Shown here: one piece after another, positions 1-8,559 of the stretch
Layout of the letters: the number at the start of each line of letters is the position of its first letter
How positions within the stretch are numbered: the first letter of the stretch is position 1
Source: Halomonas heilongjiangensis
GTDB taxonomy: Bacteria > Pseudomonadota > Gammaproteobacteria > Pseudomonadales > Halomonadaceae
Assembly: GCF_002879645.1 (NCBI RefSeq)
Contig: NZ_PNRE01000090.1
Coordinates: 100,897-164,896, forward strand
Length of the DNA stretch: 64,000 nucleotides
Reading direction: 5' to 3'
Notes under the pieces: generated by a model
What the model was told of the DNA's origin: nothing
What the model saw: only the letters and a program-made list of their open reading frames with translations
Databases searched by the model: none
Translations under genes and position numbers: made by a program

Positions 1-507
1 CGGGCCATAGATCACCAGGGGACGAAAGCCGACGCTGTCGATGCCCGCGTCTAGGAAGTAGGCCCGGGCACAGCCTTCACACGCCAGCTTGAAGGCACCG
101 TAATGGGTCATTGGGTTCGGGGTGCCCCCATCGTCGGGACCGAACACCCCCGCGCTACTGGCATAGACCAAGCGCGACAAGCCATGTCGCCTGGCCGCCT
201 CGAAAAGGTTCAGGGTACCGACCAGGTTGACCCGTGCACCGAGAAGAGGGTCGTCGCGACACGCTGGCGTCAGCAGGGCCGCCAGATGGATGACGGCGTC
301 ACAGCCCGCGACGGCTGCCATGACGTCTTCACTCACACTTACGTCTCCCAACCGCCATTCGACCCCATCGAGAGACCCCGCAATACTCTCGACCAGTCGG
401 GAGTCGCCTCTACGATCGAGAACGCGAACCTCGTGCCCTCCTTTCAGCAGCCGCCGAATGATCCAGGCCCCAAGGAAACCACTGCCACCGCTGATCAGAA
501 CTCTCAT
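1..507 (-). CDS. NAD-dependent epimerase/dehydratase, 3' end cut by window edge
   Basis: The frame starts at the ATG at 507 and is open to the left edge, so only the first 169 residues are visible. They form the NAD-binding half of an extended short-chain dehydrogenase: a GGSGFLG nucleotide loop at residues 7-13, an acidic LDR after the second strand, HLAA in mid-domain, and a YGAFK catalytic Tyr-Lys pair near residue 138. Family members epimerise, dehydrate or reduce sugar nucleotides, sugar acids and related polyols in the cytoplasm; the substrate here cannot be told. It lies 84 bp downstream of an SDR gene in the same direction and is probably the last visible gene of the dctPQM-SDR operon, which suggests work on the compound brought in by that carrier. 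Confidence 0.85.
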   Translation of the reverse strand, partial: MRVLISGGSGFLGAWIIRRLLKGGHEVRVLDRRGDSRLVESIAGSLDGVEWRLGDVSVSEDVMAAVAGCDAVIHLAALLTPACRDDPLLGARVNLVGTLNLFEAARRHGLSRLVYASSAGVFGPDDGGTPNPMTHYGAFKLACEGCARAYFLDAGIDSVGFRPLVIYGP

Positions 508-591
508 GCTGCCTCCCAGGTGCTCCGGGGACTGCCAGATGATGGCACCGCCGAGGAGGTGCCAATGGCCTCTTTCGGTGCCGCTCCCCAT

Positions 592-1335
592 TCAGTAGGT
601 GGCCCGCCCTCCGCTGATATCAAACGCGGCACCGGTAGTGAACGAGTTCTCACGGCTGCAGAGCCAGGCAGAGAGCGCCGCGATCTCTTCGACGGTAACG
701 AACCGGCCCCGTGGGATCTTGGCGAGCACTGCTGCGATATAGTCTTCCGACATCTCCAGCATCAGGTCAGTCTTGGCCGCAGCAGGCGTGATGCAGTTCA
801 CCGCGATATCATGGCCGGCGAGCTCTTTGCCGAGTGACTTGGTCATCGCGATCACGGCCGCCTTGGCAGCACTGTACGCCGAGCCATTGGCATTGCCTTC
901 CTTACCGGCAATCGAAGCGATATTGAGCACCCGCCCATAGCCCCGCCGAATCATCTCGGGCACGACCGCTCGGCAGGCATAGAAGGTGCCATCCAGGTTC
1001 ACGCGCTGCACCCTCTCCCACTGGTCCAGCGGGTACTCCCACAAGGGACAATCCGGCCCCACCACTCCCGCGGAATTCACCAGCACATCCACTCCGCCGC
1101 CTATCTTCAGGGTGCTGTCCAGCGCGCGCTGGACCGACCGATAATCACCCACATCGACTTCGAGCACAGCGTGCCCCCTCTCGTTACCCAGAGTCTCCTC
1201 CGGTGCAGTGGGGTGCCTGTCCCAAATCACGACTCGGGCGCCGGATTCGGCGAGCCTCCTGGCGATCGACATTCCGATGCCTTTGGCACCGCCGGTGATG
1301 ACGGCGACCTGGTCTTGAAAGTCATAATGGTTCAT
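592..1335 (-). CDS. SDR-family NAD(P)-dependent oxidoreductase
   Basis: A 247-residue classical SDR. It has the GGAKGIG cofactor loop near residue 16, NSAG near residue 88, and the YSAAK catalytic motif near residue 154, followed by the usual C-terminal GGRATY-type end. Such cytoplasmic enzymes oxidise or reduce a hydroxyl/keto group using NAD(P). It starts 23 bp after the TRAP large permease stop codon and precedes the epimerase gene, so it likely acts on the TRAP substrate. Aspartate-type (WDR) residues after the second strand fit NAD better than NADP. It is one of four classical SDRs within 16 kb. Confidence 0.85.
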   Translation of the reverse strand: MNHYDFQDQVAVITGGAKGIGMSIARRLAESGARVVIWDRHPTAPEETLGNERGHAVLEVDVGDYRSVQRALDSTLKIGGGVDVLVNSAGVVGPDCPLWEYPLDQWERVQRVNLDGTFYACRAVVPEMIRRGYGRVLNIASIAGKEGNANGSAYSAAKAAVIAMTKSLGKELAGHDIAVNCITPAAAKTDLMLEMSEDYIAAVLAKIPRGRFVTVEEIAALSAWLCSRENSFTTGAAFDISGGRATY

Positions 1336-1358
1336 TGCGAAATCGACTCCGAGCGAGG

Positions 1359-2675
1359 CTACTTGATGTGGGATCCGACCAGGGAAAGCGCGATATCCGG
1401 GAAGGCGATGATGATCGCCAATACCGCCAGCATGGCCATCAGGAAGGGCATGACGCCGAGCACAACGTCGGTGATCGGCCCAACGGGTCCATCACCGGCA
1501 AGCCGCTGCCTCACGCCCTGAAGGACAAAGAGATTCATGCCCACCGGCGGGGTGATCAGGGCCAGCTCCACCAGAATGACCACGATGATGCCGAACCACA
1601 CCAGATCGACATCGGCCGCCACCAGCACCGGCAGGAAGATAGGTAGCGTGGACACTACGATGGCCAGGCCATCCATCACCGTGCCGAGGAGGATGAACAC
1701 CACGCAGAGCAGGATGATCAACTGCAATTGGGTCAGCCCGAGTTCGGCAACCCAAGCAGAGATGGCCGCTGGAATGCCAACGAAGGAGAGAACGAACTGC
1801 AAGAGGAAGGCGGCGACGACGATCAGTATCACCATGCAGCTGGTCACTGCCGTCGACACGAAGGTCTCTGACAGCATGCGTAGTGAGACACGCCGCTTGA
1901 AGCAGGCGATCAGGAAGGCTCCGGTAACGCCGTAGGCTGCCGCCTCGACGGAGGTCGCCACCCCCGTGTAGATCGAGCCGAGGACGACGCCAATCAGGCC
2001 GACGATAGGCAGGATCTTGAGAATGCCCGTCACCAGCCCCTTCACGCTGACCTCGCCACCAGAATTACGCACACGGTGGGGAGAGGCAAAGGAGAACACC
2101 GCCACGACACCGAGAAAGGAGGCCAGCATGATAAGGCCAGGAACAATGGCGGCGATATAGAGTTGTCCGATCGACACCTCAGCGACGAGACCATAGACGA
2201 TCATGATGATGCTCGGCGGAATCAGCACCCCGAGTGTCCCACCCGAGGCGATGGAGCCCAGTGAGATCTTTTCACTGTAACCATGCTTGCGCATCGCTGG
2301 CATCGCCACGGAGCCGATGGTCGAGGTCGTGGCCACGCTGGAGCCGGAGACGGCCGCGAAGACCCCAGAGGCAAAGATGTTGGTGTGCATCAGCCCGCCC
2401 GGCAGGCGGCTCAGCATCTTCGAGAAGGTCTCGTAGAGATCGTCGGTCATACCGCTACGCAACAGGATCTCGCCCATCATGATGTACAAGGGAACGACGA
2501 TGATCGTAAGGGTACTGTGGGAAGCCCAGGAAACATGGCCAAAAAAACCCCAGATGGGGCCGATGAAGACCAACCCCACCACCAGGGCAGCCATCCCAAG
2601 AACGACAGCCACATGCAGCCCAATCACAAAACCAATAAGCAGGAAAATGGTAAGAGAAACGGCAATCTCAAGCAT
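1359..2675 (-). CDS. dctM: TRAP transporter large permease (DctM family)
   Basis: A 438-residue, very hydrophobic protein of the DctM family, the large membrane subunit of a tripartite ATP-independent periplasmic carrier; it forms the Na+-coupled transport path in the inner membrane. About 12 membrane segments are visible, with the family-typical SGSSVATTSTIG and IPPSIIMIVYG stretches. The start at 2675 was chosen over an upstream in-frame codon at 2714 because a GGGAGGG ribosome site precedes it and it overlaps the small-permease stop by 8 bp, the usual translational coupling. The gene is followed by SDR and epimerase genes. Confidence 0.92.
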   Translation of the reverse strand: MLEIAVSLTIFLLIGFVIGLHVAVVLGMAALVVGLVFIGPIWGFFGHVSWASHSTLTIIVVPLYIMMGEILLRSGMTDDLYETFSKMLSRLPGGLMHTNIFASGVFAAVSGSSVATTSTIGSVAMPAMRKHGYSEKISLGSIASGGTLGVLIPPSIIMIVYGLVAEVSIGQLYIAAIVPGLIMLASFLGVVAVFSFASPHRVRNSGGEVSVKGLVTGILKILPIVGLIGVVLGSIYTGVATSVEAAAYGVTGAFLIACFKRRVSLRMLSETFVSTAVTSCMVILIVVAAFLLQFVLSFVGIPAAISAWVAELGLTQLQLIILLCVVFILLGTVMDGLAIVVSTLPIFLPVLVAADVDLVWFGIIVVILVELALITPPVGMNLFVLQGVRQRLAGDGPVGPITDVVLGVMPFLMAMLAVLAIIIAFPDIALSLVGSHIK

Positions 2676-3177
2676 GAGAAATCCCTCCCTTGGAAGGCCG
2701 GAGTAAGGCGACAATCAGTCTGGTGGCCTGAATACTCAGCAATACATAGCCCAACGCCATGATGCTCTGGGGAATGAAGAGCGGTAGCGATACGATTGCC
2801 TGGGGAATATGCGATCCGATTCGGTAGGACTCGTAGGCATTGCCGAGTGCCTGCCAGGCGAGCACCGTGGCAAGTCCCAGCATGCTGACGAAGGCGAAGA
2901 CGTCCGATATCCAGTTGAGCCTTTGGGGATAGATGGTTTTCAGCACATCGATCCTGACATGGGCATTCATCGCCAGGGCATAGGCCAGCGGCAGAGTGCC
3001 CACCATGACGATGACGAAGGACGCCACTGTGTCAGAAATTCCGGAGAAAGGGCCGCCCAAGCGCCGACTGGTCACGTCGATGGTCATGAAGAAGGCCAAC
3101 AAGAGTACCGCCGCCCCACTCAACAAGGACAGGGAATACGTCAGAGGAACTGAAGTCTGGCTGGCTCTATGATTCAT
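2668..3177 (-). CDS. dctQ: TRAP transporter small permease (DctQ family)
   Basis: A 169-residue protein with four predicted membrane helices (about residues 15-35, 48-68, 90-110 and 130-152), the size and layout of DctQ small subunits of TRAP carriers. It pairs with the large permease whose start it overlaps, and with the binding protein encoded 114 bp upstream. DctQ subunits are poorly conserved in sequence, so the call rests on topology, length and its place between dctP and dctM. Confidence 0.88.
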   Translation of the reverse strand: MNHRASQTSVPLTYSLSLLSGAAVLLLAFFMTIDVTSRRLGGPFSGISDTVASFVIVMVGTLPLAYALAMNAHVRIDVLKTIYPQRLNWISDVFAFVSMLGLATVLAWQALGNAYESYRIGSHIPQAIVSLPLFIPQSIMALGYVLLSIQATRLIVALLRPSKGGISHA

Positions 3178-3291
3178 CGTGATGTCACTCCATGCCAGGA
3201 ACTGGGGCCAGCCATATACTGTTGATCGGCGTGGTGACCCGGGGGTAGGGAGAGGGGATGAGGATATCCCCTCGGCTAAGGGTGCGAAAAT

Positions 3292-4374
3292 TTATTCGAT
3301 GCGAATGCCACTCAAGGGAGCAATATGGGTATTGAAGCTCTGCGCGGCTCCTTCGCTGTCAGAGACGCGCCCCGGCCACCAGGGCAGTACCACTTCCTGT
3401 GAAATATTCTGGATATCGTTCCACCACGCCTCGGGCAGCTGAGCGTGATCGAGATTCATGCCATTCTCTTGGGCGATCTCGAAGCCCAGCTCGGCATTCT
3501 TCATACCGAGACGCCAGCCCTCGTCACTGAACTCGTCGGAAAATTCCTCGATGGTGGCCTGGACTTCGTCGGGTAGGTCGTTCCAGGTGCGCTGACTGAC
3601 GACGATGTACCCCGTGGCCGGAGCGATGCCGATATCCGAGACGTGATCGGTGGTTTCCCAAAGGCTCATCCTGCCGATATGCTCGGCCCCGGTTACCATG
3701 CCGTCGATCAGGCCCCTCTGCAGGGCGCCATAGAGCTCGGACATCGGCAGGCTCATGGGCTCAGCGCCAAGCTCTTCGAGGTACTTGGCCTGACTAGAAG
3801 AGAAGACGCGGATCTTCTTGCCTTCCAGATCACTCAACTCGTCAACAGGGAAGGTCGAGTAGAGGTGCATGGGCCCCCAGGCGAAGCTGGATATTACCTT
3901 GCCCCCCATCCGGTCCTCGTTTTCCGCAACCACATGGGTCATCCAGGCATCGGTGATCGCTCGGTAGTCGTCATAACTCGACGCCAATCCAGGAAGCTCC
4001 GATGCCTCGATCATCGGAAAATCGCCTGCCACATAGCCGGTGGTGATCTCGGCAAAGTCGATCATCCCTGAGCTCAGCACTCGGAGGAACTCCGTCCCCG
4101 ACATCCCGAGCTCGTCTGCGGTGACGATCTCAAGCGAGTAGCGGCCATCCGTCTCCTCCTGGAGTCGCTCGTCCAGCCAATGCCACTTCTTGTAGCTCTC
4201 CCCCGTGCGATGCAGGGCCACCGCCCGCAGGGTCTTGGTATCACTCGCCTGGGCCTGCTGCGTGATTCCTGCCAGGCCCGGCAGAGATAAGGCGAACCCG
4301 GCACCGAGCAGGACACTCAGGCAAAGGGGAGCGAGGGACCTCGTGGCCCGTGGACTTGCGTTCAGTTCTTGCAT
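3292..4374 (-). CDS. dctP: TRAP transporter substrate-binding protein (DctP family)
   Basis: A 360-residue periplasmic binding protein. A long signal peptide ends near residue 44 (AQASDT), followed by a DctP/SBP_bac_7 fold with the family features: a GMIDFAEI stretch after the first lobe, FSSSQAKYLEELGAEPM in mid-protein, and LQRGLIDGMVTG. The conserved arginine that binds the substrate carboxylate should lie in KIRVFSS, so a carboxylated ligand is likely. A GAGGTG ribosome site precedes the ATG at 4374. It is the first gene of the dctPQM-SDR-epimerase operon, and its promoter region holds an IclR-like palindrome at 4482-4498. Confidence 0.9.
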   Translation of the reverse strand: MQELNASPRATRSLAPLCLSVLLGAGFALSLPGLAGITQQAQASDTKTLRAVALHRTGESYKKWHWLDERLQEETDGRYSLEIVTADELGMSGTEFLRVLSSGMIDFAEITTGYVAGDFPMIEASELPGLASSYDDYRAITDAWMTHVVAENEDRMGGKVISSFAWGPMHLYSTFPVDELSDLEGKKIRVFSSSQAKYLEELGAEPMSLPMSELYGALQRGLIDGMVTGAEHIGRMSLWETTDHVSDIGIAPATGYIVVSQRTWNDLPDEVQATIEEFSDEFSDEGWRLGMKNAELGFEIAQENGMNLDHAQLPEAWWNDIQNISQEVVLPWWPGRVSDSEGAAQSFNTHIAPLSGIRIE

Positions 4375-4465
4375 GCTACACCTCGTCTTGTTGGCGTTAT
4401 TTTGGTGACGGTGTTCGGGCCCGCACCGCTGATGTGTGTCGCTCTTGGCAGGCCATCCTAAAGCC

Positions 4466-4498
4466 GGAACAAGGTTCTAATTTGAAACATTATTCCAA
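4466..4498. promoter_or_regulatory. Tandem palindromes, candidate IclR-type operator before dctP
   Basis: TTGAAACATTATTCCAA at 4482-4498 is an inverted repeat of TTGAA and TTCCA half-sites with a 6-bp spacer. A second partial element, GGAACAAGGTTC, lies at 4466-4477. Both are in the 159-bp AT-richer gap upstream of dctP. The half-sites match those found near 11,665, 13,715 and 20,026, the last beside an IclR regulator gene. The shape fits the IclR family, whose E. coli namesake binds TGGAAAT-N-ATTTCCA-like sequence. Binding itself is inferred. Confidence 0.45.
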
Positions 4499-4533
4499 AA
4501 ACAAACAATACCCCACTTTAGTCTACCCAAGAT

Positions 4534-5535
4534 TCAGAGGCGGGGAATGCCGAGCACCTGTGGCGAGTCGTCCAGCGACCCCGCCTCGTACATCGCCCAG
4601 GCGGTGATCGACTGCCAGCGCTGCAGGTACTCCCGAGCCGCCTCGCCGGAGAGGTTCAGTGCCGTGGCCCCTACGTTGTCCAGGAAGGCCTGGAAGGCCT
4701 CGGTCTCCACGGCCTCGGCATAGGTATCCTCGAGGATCGCCTTGATGTGGTCGGGGGTATCCTTATGCACGTAGGCGCCCTTGAAGGAGCCATAGGGCAT
4801 GTAGGGCCGCAGGCCGGGAATCAGTTCGGTGAGCGCCGGCATGTCCGGATAAGCCTCGAGACGCTCGGCATCGAGTACCGCCAGGGCCCGAAGACGCCCG
4901 GAGTTGATGTACTCGCGGGTAGAGGAGAGGCTCGAGGGCATGAAATCGATATGCCCTCCCTGCAAGGCGGAAATGCCCGGGCCCTCGCCGGCGAAGGTGA
5001 CATGGCGCACGTCGAAGTCGATCAGACTGCTGACCAGCGCATGGGTGGTGGCGGCCAGACTCGCCGCGCCCTGGTTGCCCATGCGCAGCTCGCCCGGGTT
5101 CTCCCGGATATGAGCGACCAGTTCCTCCATGGTCTCGAAGGGGCTATCGGCCGGTACCACGAAGACCACGATGTCGACGCTGGTGATGTTCACCGGATGC
5201 AGGTCGCTGTAATCGAAGTCGGCGAGTCCCAGCAGGGGAAAGAGTTGCGGATTCTCGGCGCCATACAGGATGTGGTAGCCGTCGGCTCGCTGGTTCAGCA
5301 CGTGATTGGTGCCGATCACCCCGGTCCCCCCCGGGCGATTGGTGAGGATGACCGTCGTGCCGAGAAGCTCTTCCACATGGGGCGTCAGGCCGCGGGCGAT
5401 CACGTCGGTGGAACCACCGGCCCCCCACTGGATGGTGCCCTGGATATTGCGTTGGGGGTAGTCGGCCAGGACCGTACCGGCCATCAGCATGGCGGCGGTG
5501 GAGATGGCGAGACTCGCGGTTGTCAGGCTTTTCAT
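4534..5535 (-). CDS. TctC-family (Bug) periplasmic solute-binding protein, orphan 1
   Basis: A 333-residue TTT-type binding protein with a signal peptide ending about residue 25 (VLADYPQ). It has the family hallmark QWGAGGSTDVIARGL near residue 35 and NRPGGTGVIG near residue 68. These are the loops that grip a ligand carboxylate through water-bridged backbone contacts. The start at 5535 has a GAGGTG ribosome site; longer in-frame starts lack one. No tctA or tctB adjoins it, so it must use the only TctAB pair in sight (31,566-33,560), one elsewhere, or act as a sensor. It closely resembles the TctC at 30,500. It is the last gene after the SDR-flavoprotein-NIPSNAP-SDR run. Confidence 0.9.
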   Translation of the reverse strand: MKSLTTASLAISTAAMLMAGTVLADYPQRNIQGTIQWGAGGSTDVIARGLTPHVEELLGTTVILTNRPGGTGVIGTNHVLNQRADGYHILYGAENPQLFPLLGLADFDYSDLHPVNITSVDIVVFVVPADSPFETMEELVAHIRENPGELRMGNQGAASLAATTHALVSSLIDFDVRHVTFAGEGPGISALQGGHIDFMPSSLSSTREYINSGRLRALAVLDAERLEAYPDMPALTELIPGLRPYMPYGSFKGAYVHKDTPDHIKAILEDTYAEAVETEAFQAFLDNVGATALNLSGEAAREYLQRWQSITAWAMYEAGSLDDSPQVLGIPRL

Positions 5536-5664
5536 GATGTACACCTCTATTGTGGTTGTGGTTGCGCTGGGCACTGCGCAGCCGTGTTCGAGCACGCTGC
5601 GCCGGCTCATCCCTGCCCTACGGTGAATAGCCACCGCCCTCCTTGATCGGTGGCCGGGAAAGCA

Positions 5665-6429
5665 TCAGGTTTGCAGGCTCGCCTCCGGCGCCCCGAGGGC
5701 ACTCCAGCCACCATCTGCCACCAGCACGCTGCCAGTGATGAAGCTGGCCTGCGGCGAGGTGAGAAAGGCGATCGCCTCGGCGATCTCCGCCGGGTCGGCC
5801 AGCCGTCCCATCGGGGTTCTGGCCTCGAGGGCCGCGGTATCGATGGTGCCGCGCCGTTCCAGTTCGTCGATCAGGGTGGTACGCACATAGCCGGGGGCGA
5901 TGGCATTCACGCGCACCCCGTGTCGAGCCCATTCGCAGGCCATGGAGCGAGTCATGCCAAGGATCCCGGCCTTGGCCGCACCGTAGGCGTTACGGGTTGG
6001 AATGCCGCCCAGAGCGGCGATGGAGCTAAGATTGACGATGGCTCCCTGCCTCCGTGCCAGCATCTCGCCAGCGACCGCCTGGGTGACCAGAAAGGTGCCG
6101 CACAGATTTACCCTGAGCACCTGCTCGAAGCCCTCCCCGGACTGCCCCAGGGTCTCCCCCGGCTGCTCGGCGATACCGGCATTGTTGATCAGCACGTCAA
6201 TGCGACCGAAGGCAGCCATTACCCGCTCGACCATGGCGCTGACTTGTTCCGTGTCGGTAACGTCGGCCTCTATGCCCAGGTGACCCGGCCCCAGTTCCTT
6301 GGCCCGAGCCACGGCAGCCTGGCCGTCGAGGTCGATGACGACCACATGGGGGATGTCCCGAGCGAGGCGCCGAGCGGTAGCCCAGCCGATGCCCTGGGCG
6401 CCTCCGGTGACCAACGCCACCGCACTCAT
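5665..6429 (-). CDS. SDR-family NAD(P)-dependent oxidoreductase
   Basis: A 254-residue classical SDR: GGAQGIG cofactor loop near residue 10, IDLD after the second strand (an Asp favouring NAD), NNAG near residue 85, catalytic YGAAK near residue 150, and a C-terminal VLVADGGWSALG end typical of FabG-like enzymes. The start at 6429 was chosen because its ATG overlaps the stop of the NIPSNAP gene (ATGA), the normal coupling; an in-frame ATG at 6441 is possible. It probably oxidises or reduces a ring or chain hydroxyl in the same pathway as the flavoprotein upstream. Substrate unknown. Confidence 0.87.
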   Translation of the reverse strand: MSAVALVTGGAQGIGWATARRLARDIPHVVVIDLDGQAAVARAKELGPGHLGIEADVTDTEQVSAMVERVMAAFGRIDVLINNAGIAEQPGETLGQSGEGFEQVLRVNLCGTFLVTQAVAGEMLARRQGAIVNLSSIAALGGIPTRNAYGAAKAGILGMTRSMACEWARHGVRVNAIAPGYVRTTLIDELERRGTIDTAALEARTPMGRLADPAEIAEAIAFLTSPQASFITGSVLVADGGWSALGAPEASLQT

Positions 6430-6761
6430 GACGCCACCCATTCATTGAGGCGATCGATGCCGCGAATCAGGCGGGTCTCCTGTGCCACGATCAGGTGGCC
6501 GGAGGCCGCCAGGTACTCGGCGAAGGCGGGGTGCGCATCGCGCGCCGCACAGCGTCGCTCGTAGTCGGCCAGGGAGTCGTATCCCCACAGGTGCACGAAC
6601 TGGTTCTGGGGGCCCACTACGCTGGTGTGGAAGCCCAGCGGCGTGCCCAGGGTCTCCTTGAGGATCGGCATCGCCAGGCGATGGAAGACCTCGACGAACT
6701 CGCCCATCCTGCGCGGTGCGATGGTGTAGACGCGGTGGTCAATCAGCGGCTTGATGGCCAT
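6426..6761 (-). CDS. NIPSNAP family protein
   Basis: A 111-residue protein matching the NIPSNAP ferredoxin-like fold: an RVYTIAPRRMGEFVEVF start, a GFHTSVVGPQNQFVHLWGY middle with the usual His-Leu-Trp core, and a YERRCAARDAHPAFAEYL helix. NIPSNAP domains are dimeric alpha-beta barrels; bacterial ones often sit in catabolic operons as small enzymes or accessory proteins of unproven role. The start has an AAGGAG ribosome site and lies 23 bp inside the end of the flavoprotein gene, while its stop overlaps the next SDR, so the three are translationally coupled. A direct role in turning over the flavoprotein's product is plausible but unproven. Confidence 0.85.
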   Translation of the reverse strand: MAIKPLIDHRVYTIAPRRMGEFVEVFHRLAMPILKETLGTPLGFHTSVVGPQNQFVHLWGYDSLADYERRCAARDAHPAFAEYLAASGHLIVAQETRLIRGIDRLNEWVAS

Positions 6762-8526
6762 GAGCCTTCTCCTTTCCCGGTGTCTCGGCGGCCGGCGCTC
6801 GCTGCGCCAGTTCGTCGTCGATGCCGGCCAGATGGCGGCCGGTGATGTAGCCGAAGGTCATGATCGGTCCCAGGGTGATCCCCGCAGCGGGATAGCTGCC
6901 GCCCATGATGCTGCGCCGGTCGTTGCCCACGGCGTAGAGTCCCTGGATACACTCACCGTTACCGTCCAGCACCCGCCCGTAGACGTCGGTCTTGATGCCG
7001 TCGAAGGTGCCGAGGTCGCCCATGTAGACCTTGACGGCGTAGAAGGGCCCCTTGTGGATCGGCGCCACGCAGGGATTGGATCCGTGCTGGGGGTCGGCCA
7101 GGTAGCGGTTGAAGCTGGTGGTGCCGCGGCCAAACTGGCGATCCTCGCCGACCGCGGCGCCCGCGTTGTACTCGGCGACGGTGTGCTCCAACTGGCCGGG
7201 CTCGACCCCGATTTCACGCGCCAGCTCGGTCAGCGTGCGGCCGCGCTTCAGGTACCCCTTGCGGATCAGCCCCCCGGCCGGCATCGGCGCCGGCTTGACG
7301 TAGCCCAGGCCGTACTTGCTCAGGCAGGTCTGGTCACAGATCAGCCACATATGGGTGCTGTCGTCCTGACAGTGCTCGAGCATGGCGGTACCGACGTCGT
7401 GGTAGGAATCGGACTCGTTGCAGAAGCGCCGGCCATCGGGGCCGATGCCGACCACCCCGGGCTTGTAGCGGTCGAGCAGATGGGGAAACTTGCCTGTCCC
7501 GCCGCCCTTCCTGGGTACCAGGGACGTGGGCATCCAGGCGGAGGGCTGGGGGTACTCGCAGGTCACCGGCACGCCGAGCGCCTCCACCATGGCCAGGCCA
7601 TCACCGGTGTTGCTCTCCGGTACCGGCGAGTGATGCTCACCGCCCCGCCTCAGGTGCGGATAGGCCTGGCGGATGCGCGCCACGTCCTGAGCGAAACCGC
7701 CGCAGGCCAGCACCACCCCCCGGCGTGCCTCGATGGTCACCTCGCGCCCCTCGAGCAGCGCCCGGGCGCCACGGACCCGGCCTTCGACATGCAGCAGTTC
7801 GCGGGCCGGCGCGCCGGTGTGGATCGGAATGCCCAGATCGAAGGCACTCCTGGCTAGCCGCGCGGCCAAGGCATTGCCGCTGGTCACATTGACGCCGCGG
7901 CGGTAGAGCACGAGCTCCTTCAAGTGGATGGCCAGGCGCTTGGCCACATAACGAAAGGAAGTCAGTGAGCGGGTGGCATTGAAGAAGTGCTTGAGGTCGG
8001 CATTGGAGGAGTTGAACATCATGCCGATGAAGGTGATGGTCTCGAGCGGCGGGCGCATCCGCCGCATCTCCTTGCCGAGTTCGCGCAGGTCGAAGGGGGC
8101 GGCCAGGATCGAACGGCCGATATCGACGCCACCCGGTCGCGTCGGGTGGTAGTCGGGATAGAGGGTCGGCACGAACTGGACGGCGGTCTCCCGCTCGAAG
8201 AAATCCACCATCTCCGGTCCCTTGTCGAGGAAGGCCTCGACGGCCTCGGCGTCGAAGAAATCGCCGGCCTCGGTGCGCAGGTAGTCGCGGGCGGCCTCAC
8301 GTGAGTCGTCGGGATTCTGGGCCCGGCCGTGATGGTTGCCGGGAATCCACAGCACGCCACCGGAGAAGGCGGTGGTGCCGCCGAAGACATCGGTCTTCTC
8401 GAGAACGACGACCTCGAGCCCCTGCCTGGCGGCGGTGATGGCGGTGGAGAGGCCGCCGGCGCCGGCGCCTATCACCAGCACATCGCACTGACGATCCTCC
8501 GGATATGAGGTGTGGTTGGGGGTCAT
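6739..8526 (-). CDS. FAD-binding dehydrogenase, 3-ketosteroid-dehydrogenase/fumarate-reductase type (1)
   Basis: A 595-residue flavoprotein. The N-terminal Rossmann loop GAGAGGLS (near residue 21) binds FAD, GGTTAFSGGVLWIPG follows near residue 50, and the C-terminal part has AVGNDRRSIMGGSYPAAG and ITLGPIMTFGY, the FAD/active-site block shared by 3-ketosteroid delta-1-dehydrogenases and fumarate-reductase-like flavoproteins. Family members remove or add hydrogen at the alpha-beta carbons of a ketone or acid. No signal peptide is visible, so it acts in the cytoplasm. AGGAGG precedes the ATG. It sits between SDR and NIPSNAP genes, suggesting SDR ketone formation followed by ring desaturation. 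Two paralogues lie at 13,789 and 17,307. Confidence 0.87.
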   Translation of the reverse strand: MTPNHTSYPEDRQCDVLVIGAGAGGLSTAITAARQGLEVVVLEKTDVFGGTTAFSGGVLWIPGNHHGRAQNPDDSREAARDYLRTEAGDFFDAEAVEAFLDKGPEMVDFFERETAVQFVPTLYPDYHPTRPGGVDIGRSILAAPFDLRELGKEMRRMRPPLETITFIGMMFNSSNADLKHFFNATRSLTSFRYVAKRLAIHLKELVLYRRGVNVTSGNALAARLARSAFDLGIPIHTGAPARELLHVEGRVRGARALLEGREVTIEARRGVVLACGGFAQDVARIRQAYPHLRRGGEHHSPVPESNTGDGLAMVEALGVPVTCEYPQPSAWMPTSLVPRKGGGTGKFPHLLDRYKPGVVGIGPDGRRFCNESDSYHDVGTAMLEHCQDDSTHMWLICDQTCLSKYGLGYVKPAPMPAGGLIRKGYLKRGRTLTELAREIGVEPGQLEHTVAEYNAGAAVGEDRQFGRGTTSFNRYLADPQHGSNPCVAPIHKGPFYAVKVYMGDLGTFDGIKTDVYGRVLDGNGECIQGLYAVGNDRRSIMGGSYPAAGITLGPIMTFGYITGRHLAGIDDELAQRAPAAETPGKEKAHGHQAAD

Positions 8527-8559
8527 GGCTGGCCCTCCTGGGTCGGAAATGAAAGGAAA